DNA of 60,603 nucleotides from Maribacter algicola (GCF_003933245.1 NZ_QUSX01000005.1:51917-112519); one strand, 5' to 3'; positions 46,327 to 55,766 are shown, counted from the stretch's first letter. The notes: generated by a model from the sequence alone, not told the origin. Translations and numbers: made by a program.

Positions 46327-47943
46327 ATGATCAAAACTGTTTTCACAAGAAGTCTTTTTTTCCTGTCTCTTGGGATGGTCTTTTTGGCCTGCCAAAGTGA
46401 ACCTGAAAAACCACGCATCCAAATGCCCGAAACGGATTTGGCCACCATTAGTCTTATCCCAAAACCGGTAAAGGTGATTCCAACGAATTCGGCTTTTGCG
46501 CTGGATCAATTCACGGCCATTTACACCTCCAAAAATGCCACGGGTTTTGCCAAGGTGGGCGAATTTTTGGCCGAAAAAATAAAGGAGCATATCGACTTGG
46601 ACGTGCCCGTAAACGGAGAAAATGCCAACACGGTAGAACGGATCATTTACATCAACCAGTCGGACAGTCTTGAATTGAACGCCCCCGAAGCCTATCAGCT
46701 GTACATCAATCAGGATTCCATCATATTGAACGCCAATACCGCCGAAGGTGCCTTTAGAGGTATCCAGACCTTGCGTCAATTGGTTCCCAATACCAGCAAT
46801 GATACCCTGGCCGCTCAGAAAATTTGGCCCATTCCATCGGGGAAAATTACGGACAATCCTAATTTTGGCTATCGGGGTGCCATGCTGGACGTAGCCCGAC
46901 ATTTTTTCAGTGTAGAGGATGTGAAAAAATATATCGACCTATTGGCCTACTACAAGATTAATATGTTGCACCTACACCTGACGGACGATCAGGGCTGGCG
47001 CATCGAGATTAAATCCTGGCCCAAACTTACGGAGGTTGGTGGCAGCACGGAAGTAGGCGGTGGCCCTGGAGGTTTTTATACCCAAGAGGATTACAAGGAA
47101 ATCGTTCGCTATTCACAGGAACGATATATGACGATTATTCCTGAAGTGGACATGCCCGGTCATACCAACTCGGCCTCGGTAGCCTATCCCATCCTGAACG
47201 GCAATGGAAAGACACCAAAGCTGTACACGGGCATGCAAGTAGGATTTAGCACTTTTGACACCCGAAAGGATACGGTTTATGCCTTTCTTGACGATGTGGT
47301 TCGGGAAATTTCAGATATGACCCCTGGCCCCTATTTCCACATGGGTGGGGATGAAAGCCATGTCACCAAAAAGAACGACTATATCCATTTTGTGAACAAG
47401 GTGGAGAAAATTGTGCAAAAACACGGGAAGCGTATCATCGGCTGGGACGAAGTTGTTAATGCAGATATAGACTCTAACGCCATTGCACAATGGTGGGCCA
47501 GTGAAGAAAATGCAAAGAAAGCAGTGGCAAAAAACATGAAAGTCATCGTCTCTCCTGCGAATAAGGCCTATCTGGATATGAAATACGATACCCTGACCGA
47601 CCTAGGCCTTCATTGGGCGGCCTATATTCCGGTGGATACGGCCTACCAATGGTCTCCGGAGGATTACGGGATTCCCAAAGAAAACATATTGGGAACGGAA
47701 GCACCCTTATGGTCGGAAACAATCACCAATATTAGCGAATTGGAATATCTTGCCTTTCCTCGAATCATTGGCTATTCAGAACTCGCCTGGACGGCACCAG
47801 AAAACAGGGATTGGGAAGATTACAAAGTGCGACTTGCGGACCAAGCTCCTTTTTTGGAAAGGAACAACGTAAATTATTATCCATCCAAACTGATAGATTG
47901 GAAGAAAAGTAAATTTACGTACGAGACCATTGAAAAGGATTAA
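46327..47943 (+). CDS. Beta-N-acetylhexosaminidase, GH20 lipoprotein
   Basis: A 538-residue glycoside hydrolase releasing terminal GlcNAc or GalNAc. Lipobox FLAC (Cys near 21). The GH20b domain covers about 38-165, then the catalytic barrel with GYRGAMLDVARHFF (about 180) and LHLHLTDDQGWRIEIK. The catalytic Asp-Glu pair is in HMGGDESH near 341-342. TEAPLWSETITN and the Trp-rich end complete the barrel. It is the last gene of the operon, followed by a bidirectional terminator. Substrate-assisted catalysis on N-acetyl sugars gives the best hint that the operon handles amino-sugar glycans. Confidence 0.95.
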   Translation: MIKTVFTRSLFFLSLGMVFLACQSEPEKPRIQMPETDLATISLIPKPVKVIPTNSAFALDQFTAIYTSKNATGFAKVGEFLAEKIKEHIDLDVPVNGENANTVERIIYINQSDSLELNAPEAYQLYINQDSIILNANTAEGAFRGIQTLRQLVPNTSNDTLAAQKIWPIPSGKITDNPNFGYRGAMLDVARHFFSVEDVKKYIDLLAYYKINMLHLHLTDDQGWRIEIKSWPKLTEVGGSTEVGGGPGGFYTQEDYKEIVRYSQERYMTIIPEVDMPGHTNSASVAYPILNGNGKTPKLYTGMQVGFSTFDTRKDTVYAFLDDVVREISDMTPGPYFHMGGDESHVTKKNDYIHFVNKVEKIVQKHGKRIIGWDEVVNADIDSNAIAQWWASEENAKKAVAKNMKVIVSPANKAYLDMKYDTLTDLGLHWAAYIPVDTAYQWSPEDYGIPKENILGTEAPLWSETITNISELEYLAFPRIIGYSELAWTAPENRDWEDYKVRLADQAPFLERNNVNYYPSKLIDWKKSKFTYETIEKD

Positions 47944-47962
47944 TTGATTTCTTGAATATCCA

Positions 47963-47996
47963 AAAAATAGGCCCTTTCTCAGGGCCTTTTTTTATT
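47963..47996. terminator. Bidirectional terminator between convergent genes
   Basis: ATAGGCCCT, loop TTCTC, AGGGCCTTTTTTTAT preceded by AAAAAA: a 7-bp GC stem with T's on the plus side and, read on the minus strand, also T's after the stem. It serves the GH20 gene and the convergent amidohydrolase gene, whose stop codon it overlaps. Confidence 0.9.
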
Positions 47997-50900
47997 TATC
48001 TATACCAGGTACGTTCAATGGACCTTTATTGTTCCAATCAAAAGGTGCCGATTTTACTTCATTAGGCCAAACCTCATCCAAAGTATTCGCCTCATAGACC
48101 TTTCCATTTTTTATTACATGGGACACCGTATTGGTATTTCTCAAATCTTCTAAAGGATTTTTATCCAATACAACAAGATCGGCCAATTTGCCCGTTTCCA
48201 AACTTCCCAAGTCACCATCCAGCCCTATAGCCTCCGCGCCCACGATCGTAGCTACTTTCAGGGCATCCATAGGTTTCATACCGCCACTGGCCACGGACCA
48301 AAGTTCCCAATGAAAGCCAAGTCCCTGTAATTGGCCATGACTGCCAATACCTGCCAAACCACCAGACTCGACCAATGATTTCATAAATTGCGCATGTTTT
48401 TTAAAAATATGTTCCTCCTCCATGAACCAGCCTGGTCTCCTCCTACTTTTACTAGCCAATTCTTTGTAGGGAGTAAAGTGTTGGAGTTTTTCGTCCCCCC
48501 ATACATCCTCTCTGGAATAATAGTAATTTTCTGCCCAAGGACCTCCATAGGATACTAGCAACGTAGGGGTCACGGCCATTTTAGATTCGGCTACGGTTTT
48601 GACCACATCCTCATAAATTGGGTAAATAGGAAGTGAATGTTCATGACCCGGATACCCATCTATGAGTTGGGTCATGTTCAATTTAAAATCCAGACCACCC
48701 TCTGTTGTTGGCATTAATTTTAATTCTTTGCAGGCCTCTATTACCCATTGCCGTTGTTGCCTGTTTCCTACCAGATACATCTTAATTGTCTTGGTATCAA
48801 AATAGTCACCGTACTGTTTCAGCACATCCTTGGTGTGTTCCAGACTTTCCAATTGATAGCCCCAATATCCAAGACCAGGGCCGGTACTATAAATTCTTGG
48901 ACCATCGATCATACCAGCTTCTACCATATCCCCGTAAGTCAATACATCTGTAGTTCCTGTTTGGGGATCCCTAGTTGTGGTGACCCCATAGGCCAAGTTG
49001 GCAGCATACATCCAAACCTGCTGCTTATGAATGCCCCATGCCGGTCTCAAATGGGCATGCGTATCTACAAAACCGGGTAAGATAGTCTTCCCGGACATAT
49101 CCATTTCTTTGGTTCCATTGGGAACGGAAATACTTCCGGTAGGTCCTACGGATTTGATTCTATTATTTTCAATAAGTATATCACCGTTTTCAAGGACCTC
49201 ATCATCCTTCATTGAAATGATTCTGGCTCCTTTTAGCAATAGTCTTCCTTTTGGTATGTACTTTTCGTAATGTACCCTTATTTTGTATTCCTCAGCCCTA
49301 AATTCTGGAAGGTCCGTGTCATCTTCTTTTTTTTCCGTAGAATCTTTTTTTCTTTCCTTTTTTTGATTCTTTAGAACCTCTGCAATACTGTCCTTATATT
49401 TCTTCCCAGCGGGAACATCATAAATAAAATGACTGGACCCTAAAGACCAGTGTACTTTTTTACTTGTGTTAGACCAAACAGGAAACTCGCCTCCGATTTT
49501 GGTCAATTTCATTGCCGGAAACGCAGCCTTATCAGCCTTTGCTACAGAAACTGTGGGGGTCTTTCCATACTTTGGAATGGTAGCCACATAAATATCATTA
49601 TTGATTTTTGCCATAGCCGATGTACCATCCGGTGAGATACGAATTTCGTCCGGTTTTGAGGATTTATCCTTGTCATCGGCCTCTATGGAATTGGGCAGTA
49701 CTGCATGGTCATCAAAAACATCTTGAGATCCATAGGTCACAATTCCCTTTAATTTTAAATGTTCCTTTTGATCGGTTCCATCCCACCGGATTGAAACCAG
49801 CCCTTTTTCGGAATCTGTCAAATAGATACGGTCATCGCCTTTTGTAAAGTGTGGCACGGACCTATTTTTGGACTTGTCTATAAACTGAATCTCACCACCC
49901 TCTGAAGAAATCCATACCAAATCCTCCATATTTCTGCTTGAAAACAAGCCCAATAAATCCTGAAATGATTGGGCAGTACCCCTGTGAAAAACAATACGAT
50001 CTGAATTATATGACCAAGCAGGGTGAGTATATAGACCAAGCACTGTAGTGAGTTTTTTTATTCTAGTCCTTCCGTTGGTGTTTACGGTATATAAATGTCC
50101 GCCATCCTTTTCCCAGGTTGTAAAAACCAAATTGGAACCATCTGGAGACCAAGCGGGTTGGGCTTCGATAAAATCATTTTGGGTAACTCTTTTTGGTGTT
50201 CCATTGGGGAAATCCATAATATAAAGTCGGTTTAAGGCGGTAAAGGCCAATTTACTACCATCAGGTGATGGTTTTGCATCCCGAATTTGTGTAGCCAAAG
50301 CTTCCTTTGAATCCTCAATAGGATATTTGAAGGAAAGCATAGGTCCCATATCCAAAACAACATCCACAGAAAAAGGAATTTCCTTGGCACTTTTTTCTTC
50401 AACAGAAATGGCATAAATCTTTCCGCCATATGAAGCGATCAATTGTTTGCTGTCCGGAGTAAAGGACATGGCCGGTAGTACGCCCAATGGCGCTATGGAT
50501 TCCTGCTCATCCCTTTGCACAGGATACGCCAACCATTCTTCATTACCTGTCTTCAAGTCGCGAAGTATAAGACCCGTTTCGGTCTCGTAGCGAGTTCCGT
50601 ATACCAACCATCTGCCATCTGGGGATAGCGTTGGTGTAAATGCTGATCCGTATTTTGAGGTAATGACGGCCATTTCACCATCTTCCATATCATAGGTACC
50701 TATTTGATATTGTGGTAATTGGGCGTTATAGTTCCATGCACTTTGTCTTTGGGAGAAATACACCAGTTTTCCATCTGGACTAATAGCGGGATCAATGAGT
50801 TTGATATTTTCAGGTTCGCTTACCAATTGGCTTCCACCGCCCCCTTCTTTATGATAAATATGGGGTTTGATATTCCTTCTTCCTTTTACACCGATGATAT

Positions 50901-51345
50901 AGTCACCATCCGGGGTCCATTCGGCCGAAAAGAAATTATGCTTTTTCTCCTCCGTTATTTGCTTTTCCTCCTCGGTCTGTAAGTTCAAGGTCCAAATATT
51001 ATCAGACCCGCTTTTATCGGAAATAAACACCAGACTTTTACCATCTGGACTGTATCGTGGGTGTACATCGTATTGCATCCCCGAAGTAATCTTAGTAGCA
51101 GTACCTCCTGTAATGGGCATGGAATAAATATCCCCCATCAAGTCAAATACAATAGTCTTCCCATCTGGACTTACATCCAGGGATATCCAAGTACCCTTAT
51201 TCGTAGTAAAACTGATTTTTCTTTCTGGCTCCAAAGGAAGTTCTTCCGTGGCCTTCTTCGTAATTTCATTTGATTCTTGTGCAATCATTTTAACACTTAG
51301 AGCAAAGCACAGAACTACTAAAAAACGGAGTATTAAAATTTTCAT
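47992..51345 (-). CDS. Secreted amidohydrolase with N-terminal TolB-like beta-propeller
   Basis: A 1,117-residue exported protein (leader ends SVKMIAQ). Residues about 45-660 carry repeated PD40/WD40-type strands (DVSPDGKTIVFDL, RYSPDGKSLVFISD, AWSPDGSNLVFTTW), as in TolB or prolyl-oligopeptidase propellers. Residues about 700-1100 form an amidohydrolase: LPGFVDTHAHLRP has the HxH ligands (about 762), later GHEHSLP, and GSHGQLQGLG with C-terminal AIGLDGDLGSLETGKLADL. The propeller probably gates access, so peptide-like substrates are likely. Larger cousin of the enzyme at 10529. Confidence 0.9.
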   Translation of the reverse strand: MKILILRFLVVLCFALSVKMIAQESNEITKKATEELPLEPERKISFTTNKGTWISLDVSPDGKTIVFDLMGDIYSMPITGGTATKITSGMQYDVHPRYSPDGKSLVFISDKSGSDNIWTLNLQTEEEKQITEEKKHNFFSAEWTPDGDYIIGVKGRRNIKPHIYHKEGGGGSQLVSEPENIKLIDPAISPDGKLVYFSQRQSAWNYNAQLPQYQIGTYDMEDGEMAVITSKYGSAFTPTLSPDGRWLVYGTRYETETGLILRDLKTGNEEWLAYPVQRDEQESIAPLGVLPAMSFTPDSKQLIASYGGKIYAISVEEKSAKEIPFSVDVVLDMGPMLSFKYPIEDSKEALATQIRDAKPSPDGSKLAFTALNRLYIMDFPNGTPKRVTQNDFIEAQPAWSPDGSNLVFTTWEKDGGHLYTVNTNGRTRIKKLTTVLGLYTHPAWSYNSDRIVFHRGTAQSFQDLLGLFSSRNMEDLVWISSEGGEIQFIDKSKNRSVPHFTKGDDRIYLTDSEKGLVSIRWDGTDQKEHLKLKGIVTYGSQDVFDDHAVLPNSIEADDKDKSSKPDEIRISPDGTSAMAKINNDIYVATIPKYGKTPTVSVAKADKAAFPAMKLTKIGGEFPVWSNTSKKVHWSLGSSHFIYDVPAGKKYKDSIAEVLKNQKKERKKDSTEKKEDDTDLPEFRAEEYKIRVHYEKYIPKGRLLLKGARIISMKDDEVLENGDILIENNRIKSVGPTGSISVPNGTKEMDMSGKTILPGFVDTHAHLRPAWGIHKQQVWMYAANLAYGVTTTRDPQTGTTDVLTYGDMVEAGMIDGPRIYSTGPGLGYWGYQLESLEHTKDVLKQYGDYFDTKTIKMYLVGNRQQRQWVIEACKELKLMPTTEGGLDFKLNMTQLIDGYPGHEHSLPIYPIYEDVVKTVAESKMAVTPTLLVSYGGPWAENYYYSREDVWGDEKLQHFTPYKELASKSRRRPGWFMEEEHIFKKHAQFMKSLVESGGLAGIGSHGQLQGLGFHWELWSVASGGMKPMDALKVATIVGAEAIGLDGDLGSLETGKLADLVVLDKNPLEDLRNTNTVSHVIKNGKVYEANTLDEVWPNEVKSAPFDWNNKGPLNVPGIDK

Positions 51346-51400
51346 TTTTTTGGATTTAGTTGAATCTTTTAAATATACAGATTTAGGCGGGTACTAAATA

Positions 51401-51431
51401 TAAAAAAGCCCCGATTTAAGAATCAGGGCTT
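51401..51431 (-). terminator. Terminator of the DUF5606-pdf-ruvX transcript
   Basis: Read on the minus strand: AAGCCCTGATT, loop CTTA, AATCGGGGCTT then TTTTTA; 11-bp arms with one mismatch and a T-run, 25 bases after the DUF5606 stop. Confidence 0.85.
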
Positions 51432-51455
51432 ATTCAATATTCTAAAAAATAATGT

Positions 51456-51890
51456 TTATTTTTTTTCCTCGGTCTTCTTATTAGCTTCAGCAGAATTCTC
51501 TTTTGTAAAATCTGCCAAGTTATTCTCCACTAAAAGATTATACCACTGAATTATTTTCTTGATATCGCTGGTATACACCCTATCCTCATCATAGTTGGGC
51601 AATACCTCGAAAAAGTATTCCTCCAATTTTATCTTTTCATCCTTATGGCTTACCGATGTTTTTTCACCATTTTCCTTCTCTTGGATTTTTAAGAAAACGT
51701 CCCGCAATGGCAATTCCTCATCCAAAGTATAAATGGCTATTTCAGAAAGTACACTGACGTTGCTGCGCAAACCTACACTTATTTTCTTTCCGTCCAATAG
51801 GGACTCCGCTACAAAGCCTGTTCTTGTCTGTGTAATCAATTTATACAATCCAGGTTTACCGGCAACCGACAAAATTTTCTCCAAACCCAT
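51456..51890 (-). CDS. DUF5606 domain protein
   Basis: A 144-residue protein from the ATG at 51890 (MGLEKILSVAGKPGLYKLIT); two more residues are possible from 51896. The DUF5606 domain covers most of the length, with RTGFVAESLLDGKKISVG near 25-42 and a helical C-terminal half ending in a Glu/Lys/Ala-rich tail. Cytosolic, function unknown, conserved in Bacteroidota next to peptide deformylase and ruvX, as here. Confidence 0.85.
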   Translation of the reverse strand: MGLEKILSVAGKPGLYKLITQTRTGFVAESLLDGKKISVGLRSNVSVLSEIAIYTLDEELPLRDVFLKIQEKENGEKTSVSHKDEKIKLEEYFFEVLPNYDEDRVYTSDIKKIIQWYNLLVENNLADFTKENSAEANKKTEEKK

Positions 51891-51954
51891 ATGCACTATT
51901 TTTTAATTTTTTGAGTGGGCAAAGATGCCACTTTTCTATTGAATAAAATTCTCT

Positions 51955-52545
51955 TTACCTGCCTTTTTTCACATTGGGAAAACGCATTCTATAATCCACG
52001 CTTATTTTCCCTTTAGATATATTTGCCAATCTACCTTTTAACAATCGCTTCTTCAAAGAGGAAAGCTTATCTGTGAAAAGAATACCTTCAATGTGGTCAT
52101 ATTCGTGCTGGATGACCCTGGCCAATAGTCCGTCGTAGGTTTCTACATTTTCATTGAAATTTTCATCCAAATAAGAAATCTTTATTTGTTCCTTTCTTTG
52201 CACATCCTCACGAACATCCGGAATACTCAGACACCCTTCGTTAAAAGGCCAATCGGCACCGGTCTCTTCCTCAATCTGTGCATTGATAAAAACCTTTTTG
52301 AAACCGTTCAGCTGCTTTTGCTCTTCTGGAGTTAAGTCCTCATCGTCCGAAAAAGGCGTAGTATCCACTACGAACAATCGAATGGGCAATCCTATCTGCG
52401 GTGCAGCCAACCCTACCCCGCTGGCATTATACATGGTTTCCCACATATTAGTAATTAATTCCTCGAGTTTCGGGTAATTCTTATCAATATTATCCCCAAC
52501 TTTTCGTAAGACAGGGTCACCATAGGCTACAATTGGTAATATCAT
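51955..52545 (-). CDS. def: Peptide deformylase
   Basis: Removes the formyl group from new protein N-termini; metal enzyme of 196 residues. The three motifs are intact: GVGLAAPQIG (about 44-53), EGCLSIP with the Cys ligand (about 118) and QHEYDHIEG with the HExxH ligands (about 152-160). An acidic insertion (FSDDEDLTPEEQKQLNGFKK) before motif 2 is typical of Bacteroidota forms. It begins where ruvX ends (52545/52546), and the two genes are cotranscribed. Confidence 0.97.
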   Translation of the reverse strand: MILPIVAYGDPVLRKVGDNIDKNYPKLEELITNMWETMYNASGVGLAAPQIGLPIRLFVVDTTPFSDDEDLTPEEQKQLNGFKKVFINAQIEEETGADWPFNEGCLSIPDVREDVQRKEQIKISYLDENFNENVETYDGLLARVIQHEYDHIEGILFTDKLSSLKKRLLKGRLANISKGKISVDYRMRFPNVKKGR

Positions 52546-52956
52546 TTAGATTCGCTTTAAATAATCTTGTAAAATGAGCGTCGCGCTGATTTCATCGATC
52601 AGCTCCTTATTTCTTCGCTGTTTTTTCTTCAACCCACTATCCAACATACTCTGGAATGCCATTTTTGAGGTAAACCGCTCATCCTGACGTTCAATTATAA
52701 TATCGGGAAAGGCTAGGGACAGTTGCGCCAAAAAAGGTTTTATAAATATTTCGGATTCCGATGGCAGGTTGTTCATTTGTTTGGGTTCCCCAACAACAAG
52801 TACATCCACCGACTCCTCCTTAAAATATCGTGTCAAAAATGGAATGATTTCGTTCGTAGGTAGCGTGGTCAGTCCGGATGCAATGATGCGCAGCTCATCC
52901 GTTACCGCAATGCCAGTTCGTTTTTGACCATAGTCCAACGCAAGAATCCTTCCCAC
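52546..52956 (-). CDS. ruvX: Holliday junction resolvase-like RuvX/YqgF
   Basis: A 136-residue RNase H-fold nuclease acting in recombination or pre-16S rRNA end maturation. ILALDYGQKRTGIAVTD supplies the first catalytic Asp (about 7), VGEPKQMNN follows, and DERFTSKMAFQSM and LIDEISATLILQDYL hold the later acidic residues. First gene of the ruvX-def-DUF5606 operon. On the minus strand TATTTTTG (52977-52970) is a -7 element just before the start. Confidence 0.94.
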   Translation of the reverse strand: MGRILALDYGQKRTGIAVTDELRIIASGLTTLPTNEIIPFLTRYFKEESVDVLVVGEPKQMNNLPSESEIFIKPFLAQLSLAFPDIIIERQDERFTSKMAFQSMLDSGLKKKQRRNKELIDEISATLILQDYLKRI

Positions 52957-52969
52957 TTTAAATTTTTGG

Positions 52970-53039
52970 CAAAAATAAAGGATAATTTGTTATATGAAGA
53001 TAGACCGATAGGGAATTCCTAGGCTTCCGCTTATATTTG
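52970..53039. promoter_or_regulatory. Divergent promoter region, ruvX and dapD
   Basis: TATATTTG at 53032-53039 points to dapD (start 53057), and TATTTTTG on the minus strand (52977-52970) points to ruvX (start 52956). Both fit TAnnTTTG. The -33 TTG is not clear for either, and leaders would be under 20 bases. Confidence 0.4.
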
Positions 53040-53056
53040 ACAAAATTTTAATACAA

Positions 53057-53872
53057 ATGACAGAATTACGGGATACCATAGAAAAAGCATGGGAAAATAG
53101 GGACCTTTTAAAAGAAACGGAAACACAAAATGCCATTAGAGAGGTTATAGACCTTATAGACGCCGGAAAATTACGTTGCGCACAACCTAACGGGGACGAT
53201 TGGCAAATCAATGAATGGGTAAAAAAGGCCGTAGTACTTTATTTCCCCATCCAAAAGATGGAGACTTTGGAAGCGGGTATATTTGAATATCACGATAAAA
53301 TGCCTTTGAAAAAAGGATACAAAGAGAAAGGAATTAGGGTAGTTCCCAATGCCGTGGCCAGACACGGTGCCTACATTTCCTCCGGCACTATCCTAATGCC
53401 CAGTTACGTGAATATTGGCGCCTACGTGGACGAGGGAACCATGGTGGATACCTGGGCGACGGTGGGCAGCTGCGCTCAAATAGGAAAGAACGTCCATCTT
53501 AGCGGAGGCGTAGGAATTGGTGGGGTTTTAGAACCCTTACAGGCCTCTCCCGTAATCATTGAGGACAATGCGTTTATTGGATCAAGATGTATTGTAGTGG
53601 AAGGAGTCAGGGTAGGAAAGGAAGCCGTCCTAGGTGCTAATGTGGTACTTACGGCATCCACTAAAATCATCGATGTTACAGGAGACAAACCACTAGAGAA
53701 CAAAGGATTTGTGCCACCACGGTCGGTTGTAATTCCAGGCAGCTACACCAAAAAATTTGCAGCTGGTGAATATCAGGTGCCTTGCGCCTTGATCATTGGC
53801 AGACGTAAGGAAAGTACCAATAAAAAGACTTCCTTGAACGATGCCCTCAGGGAATATGATGTAGCGGTCTAA
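53057..53872 (+). CDS. dapD: Tetrahydrodipicolinate N-succinyltransferase
   Basis: Succinylates tetrahydrodipicolinate in the lysine/diaminopimelate pathway. The 271-residue length is standard. N-terminal helical domain (about 1-90), then a left-handed beta-helix from about 100 with hexapeptide repeats (GAYISSGTILMPSYVNIGAY, VGSCAQIGKNVHLSGGVGIG). NVHLSGGVGIGGVLEPLQA is the cofactor-binding stretch (first 12 given: NVHLSGGVGIGG). Cytosolic trimer. Followed by a hairpin terminator at 53896. Confidence 0.96.
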   Translation: MTELRDTIEKAWENRDLLKETETQNAIREVIDLIDAGKLRCAQPNGDDWQINEWVKKAVVLYFPIQKMETLEAGIFEYHDKMPLKKGYKEKGIRVVPNAVARHGAYISSGTILMPSYVNIGAYVDEGTMVDTWATVGSCAQIGKNVHLSGGVGIGGVLEPLQASPVIIEDNAFIGSRCIVVEGVRVGKEAVLGANVVLTASTKIIDVTGDKPLENKGFVPPRSVVIPGSYTKKFAAGEYQVPCALIIGRRKESTNKKTSLNDALREYDVAV

Positions 53873-53895
53873 GGCGAAAAGGGTATAATTTTAAA

Positions 53896-53944
53896 GGCTG
53901 ATATTTTCAAATTCATAATTTTGAAAATTTCGGCCCTATTTTTT
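53896..53944 (+). terminator. Hairpin terminator after dapD
   Basis: GGCTGATATTTTCAAA (53896-53911), an 8-base loop and TTTGAAAATTTCGGCC (53920-53935) pair over 16 bp with one mismatch and one G-T pair, followed by CTATTTTTT. It starts 24 bases after the dapD stop. The rest of the gap to 54152 holds no visible gene. Confidence 0.75.
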
Positions 53945-54088
53945 CCCATCCTTTTAAAAATCGGGATTGATTTCAGTGGATACCATTTAAATGCATCTTG
54001 TTACGCAACCAAAACAACCTTTTACATCTCTCTATTGGAGAAAGGTCTTTTAAGGATTTTGTAAGAAATTTACCAAGGATTACAATTT

Positions 54089-54115
54089 TTGCCTTTTTTT
54101 TTTGTTATACCTTTG
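54089..54115 (+). promoter_or_regulatory. Candidate promoter of GT2 gene
   Basis: TTG at 54089-54091, a 16-base spacer and TACCTTTG at 54108-54115. The -7 element is a good match; the spacing is on the short side. The start codon follows 37 bases later. Confidence 0.4.
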
Positions 54116-54152
54116 TTAGCCCAATGCTATCGACCCTACTTATTCTAGAAAA

Positions 54153-54947
54153 ATGATGAGTAATAGAGAAAAAATTACGGCCCTGATCATAACCTTCAAT
54201 GAGATTGGATACATTGAAAAGTGTTTGGAGTCCGTTTCCTTTGTTGACGAAATCATTGTGGTGGATTCCTTCAGTACGGATGGTACTTATGAGTATCTTC
54301 TTAACCACCCGAAGGTAACCGTCATTCAAAATCCATTTGAAAATTTTACGGCCCAAAAGTCATTCGCTCTTAAGCAGGCAACCAACGACTGGGTACTTTT
54401 CTTGGATGCTGATGAAGTGGTACCTGCATCGTTGAAAAACGAAATTTTGGACACAGTTTCCAAGGAAAGCGAAATAGCTGCCTATTGGTTTTACAGACAG
54501 TTTATGTTCCAAAATGAGAAATTAAGGTTCAGCGGATGGCAGACCGACAAGAATTACCGACTTTTTAGAAAGAGTAAAGCCAAATTTTCAGATAGAAGAA
54601 TCGTCCATGAAACCTTGGACGTAGAAGGAGCATCTGGTATACTGACAGAAAAGCTTATCCATTATTGCTATAAAAATTACGAGGACTACAAATCCAAAAT
54701 GCTAAATTATGGCAGATTAAAGGCTATTGAATGTTTCTACCGCGAACGTAAATTCAATTATGCGGCGATGTATTTGAAAACTGGTTGGAAATTCTTTAAC
54801 CATTACATCCTTAGACTTGGATTTTTGGATGGAAAAAAAGGTTTTGTTATTTGCTATTTGAATGCTCTTGGGGTCTTGGAGAGATTCCGGGAATTAAAAC
54901 GTTTGGAACAAAAAAACGAATTGGCCTACTACTTGGTAATGCCATAA
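54153..54947 (+). CDS. GT2 glycosyltransferase, WaaE/KdtX-like
   Basis: A 264-residue family 2 glycosyltransferase. ALIITFNEIGYIEKCLESV opens the GT-A fold, VVDSFSTDGTYE and LFLDADEVVP (DxD near 91) give the nucleotide-sugar site, and NYRLFRKSKAKF plus IVHETLDV (about 155) match the WaaE-like heptose/glucose transferase branch. The C-terminus may contact the membrane. A start one codon later (54156) is equally good. Its last 19 bases overlap the end of the convergent gene at 54929. Confidence 0.9.
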   Translation: MMSNREKITALIITFNEIGYIEKCLESVSFVDEIIVVDSFSTDGTYEYLLNHPKVTVIQNPFENFTAQKSFALKQATNDWVLFLDADEVVPASLKNEILDTVSKESEIAAYWFYRQFMFQNEKLRFSGWQTDKNYRLFRKSKAKFSDRRIVHETLDVEGASGILTEKLIHYCYKNYEDYKSKMLNYGRLKAIECFYRERKFNYAAMYLKTGWKFFNHYILRLGFLDGKKGFVICYLNALGVLERFRELKRLEQKNELAYYLVMP

Positions 54948-55759
54948 AAGGTCCAAACCCTCTTTTCCTTTTTTGTCTTTTTTCTAATTCCTTGGTTTTT
55001 TGCAATGGAATCTGGTGTCTTATATCCTCTTTTGTGGTCTAAATGAACGCATACAGCACTGTATCTCAGTTGTTTAGATTTTATCCCGAAGTTGAAAAGG
55101 CGTTCTCCCAATTCCCTATCCTGACCGCCGTATTGCATACGCTCATCGAAACCGTTTACATTCAATATATCATGCTTCCACCCCGATGAATTATGGCCGT
55201 TCCAACTGGCGTTCGTTGGAGTTATCCAATTCAAGACCTTTGAAATAAGACCGTTGGCGGTAAGTTTATTGTTTTTAAAGGTTTTGGGTATACCTTTTTC
55301 TTTAAGCCAGTGAATATCAAAGCATCGTTGCTGCTCTATATCTTCAAGGCTTATCAATTTGGAAATATTCATCGGCAACATGTAATATCCACCGGAAATG
55401 AAGTAGCCTGGCTCCTTATTGATGTAATGCACATGCACAAAATCCTCCCGGGGAATACAATCGCCATCGGTCATAATAATATAATCCGTCCGGCACGCAA
55501 CGACCGCTTTGTTTAGGATTCTCGACTTTTGAAACCCATCGTCCTCCTGCCATACATGCAGGATTGGGTAAAATACCTCCTTCGACATTTGGTCCAACAA
55601 CTCCTTGGTCGCGGTTTTGGACCCATCGTCTGCAATGACCACTTCAAAATTCTTGAACGTCTGCTGGTTGAAACCCCAAAGAACCTTCTTGAGCCACTCC
55701 TCCGCATTGTAGGTGCTCACAATTACACTTATTTTTAGGTCCTCTGGTGTATTGGTCAT
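54929..55759 (-). CDS. GT2 glycosyltransferase, GT27-like C-terminal domain
   Basis: A 276-residue cytosolic or membrane-associated glycosyltransferase. SVIVSTYNAEEWLKKVL starts the fold, IADDGSKTATKELL follows, and MTDGDCIPREDFVHVH is the metal-binding DGD site (about 97). NASWNGHNSSGWKHDILNVNGFDE (key GHNSSGWKHD) and GGQDRELGERL near 220 match the galactosyltransferase-type C-terminal region common in Bacteroidota O-antigen or capsule genes. Convergent with the gene at 54153 and divergent from the one at 55817. Confidence 0.9.
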   Translation of the reverse strand: MTNTPEDLKISVIVSTYNAEEWLKKVLWGFNQQTFKNFEVVIADDGSKTATKELLDQMSKEVFYPILHVWQEDDGFQKSRILNKAVVACRTDYIIMTDGDCIPREDFVHVHYINKEPGYFISGGYYMLPMNISKLISLEDIEQQRCFDIHWLKEKGIPKTFKNNKLTANGLISKVLNWITPTNASWNGHNSSGWKHDILNVNGFDERMQYGGQDRELGERLFNFGIKSKQLRYSAVCVHLDHKRGYKTPDSIAKNQGIRKKTKKEKRVWTFYGITK

Positions 55760-55766
55760 AGTTTGG

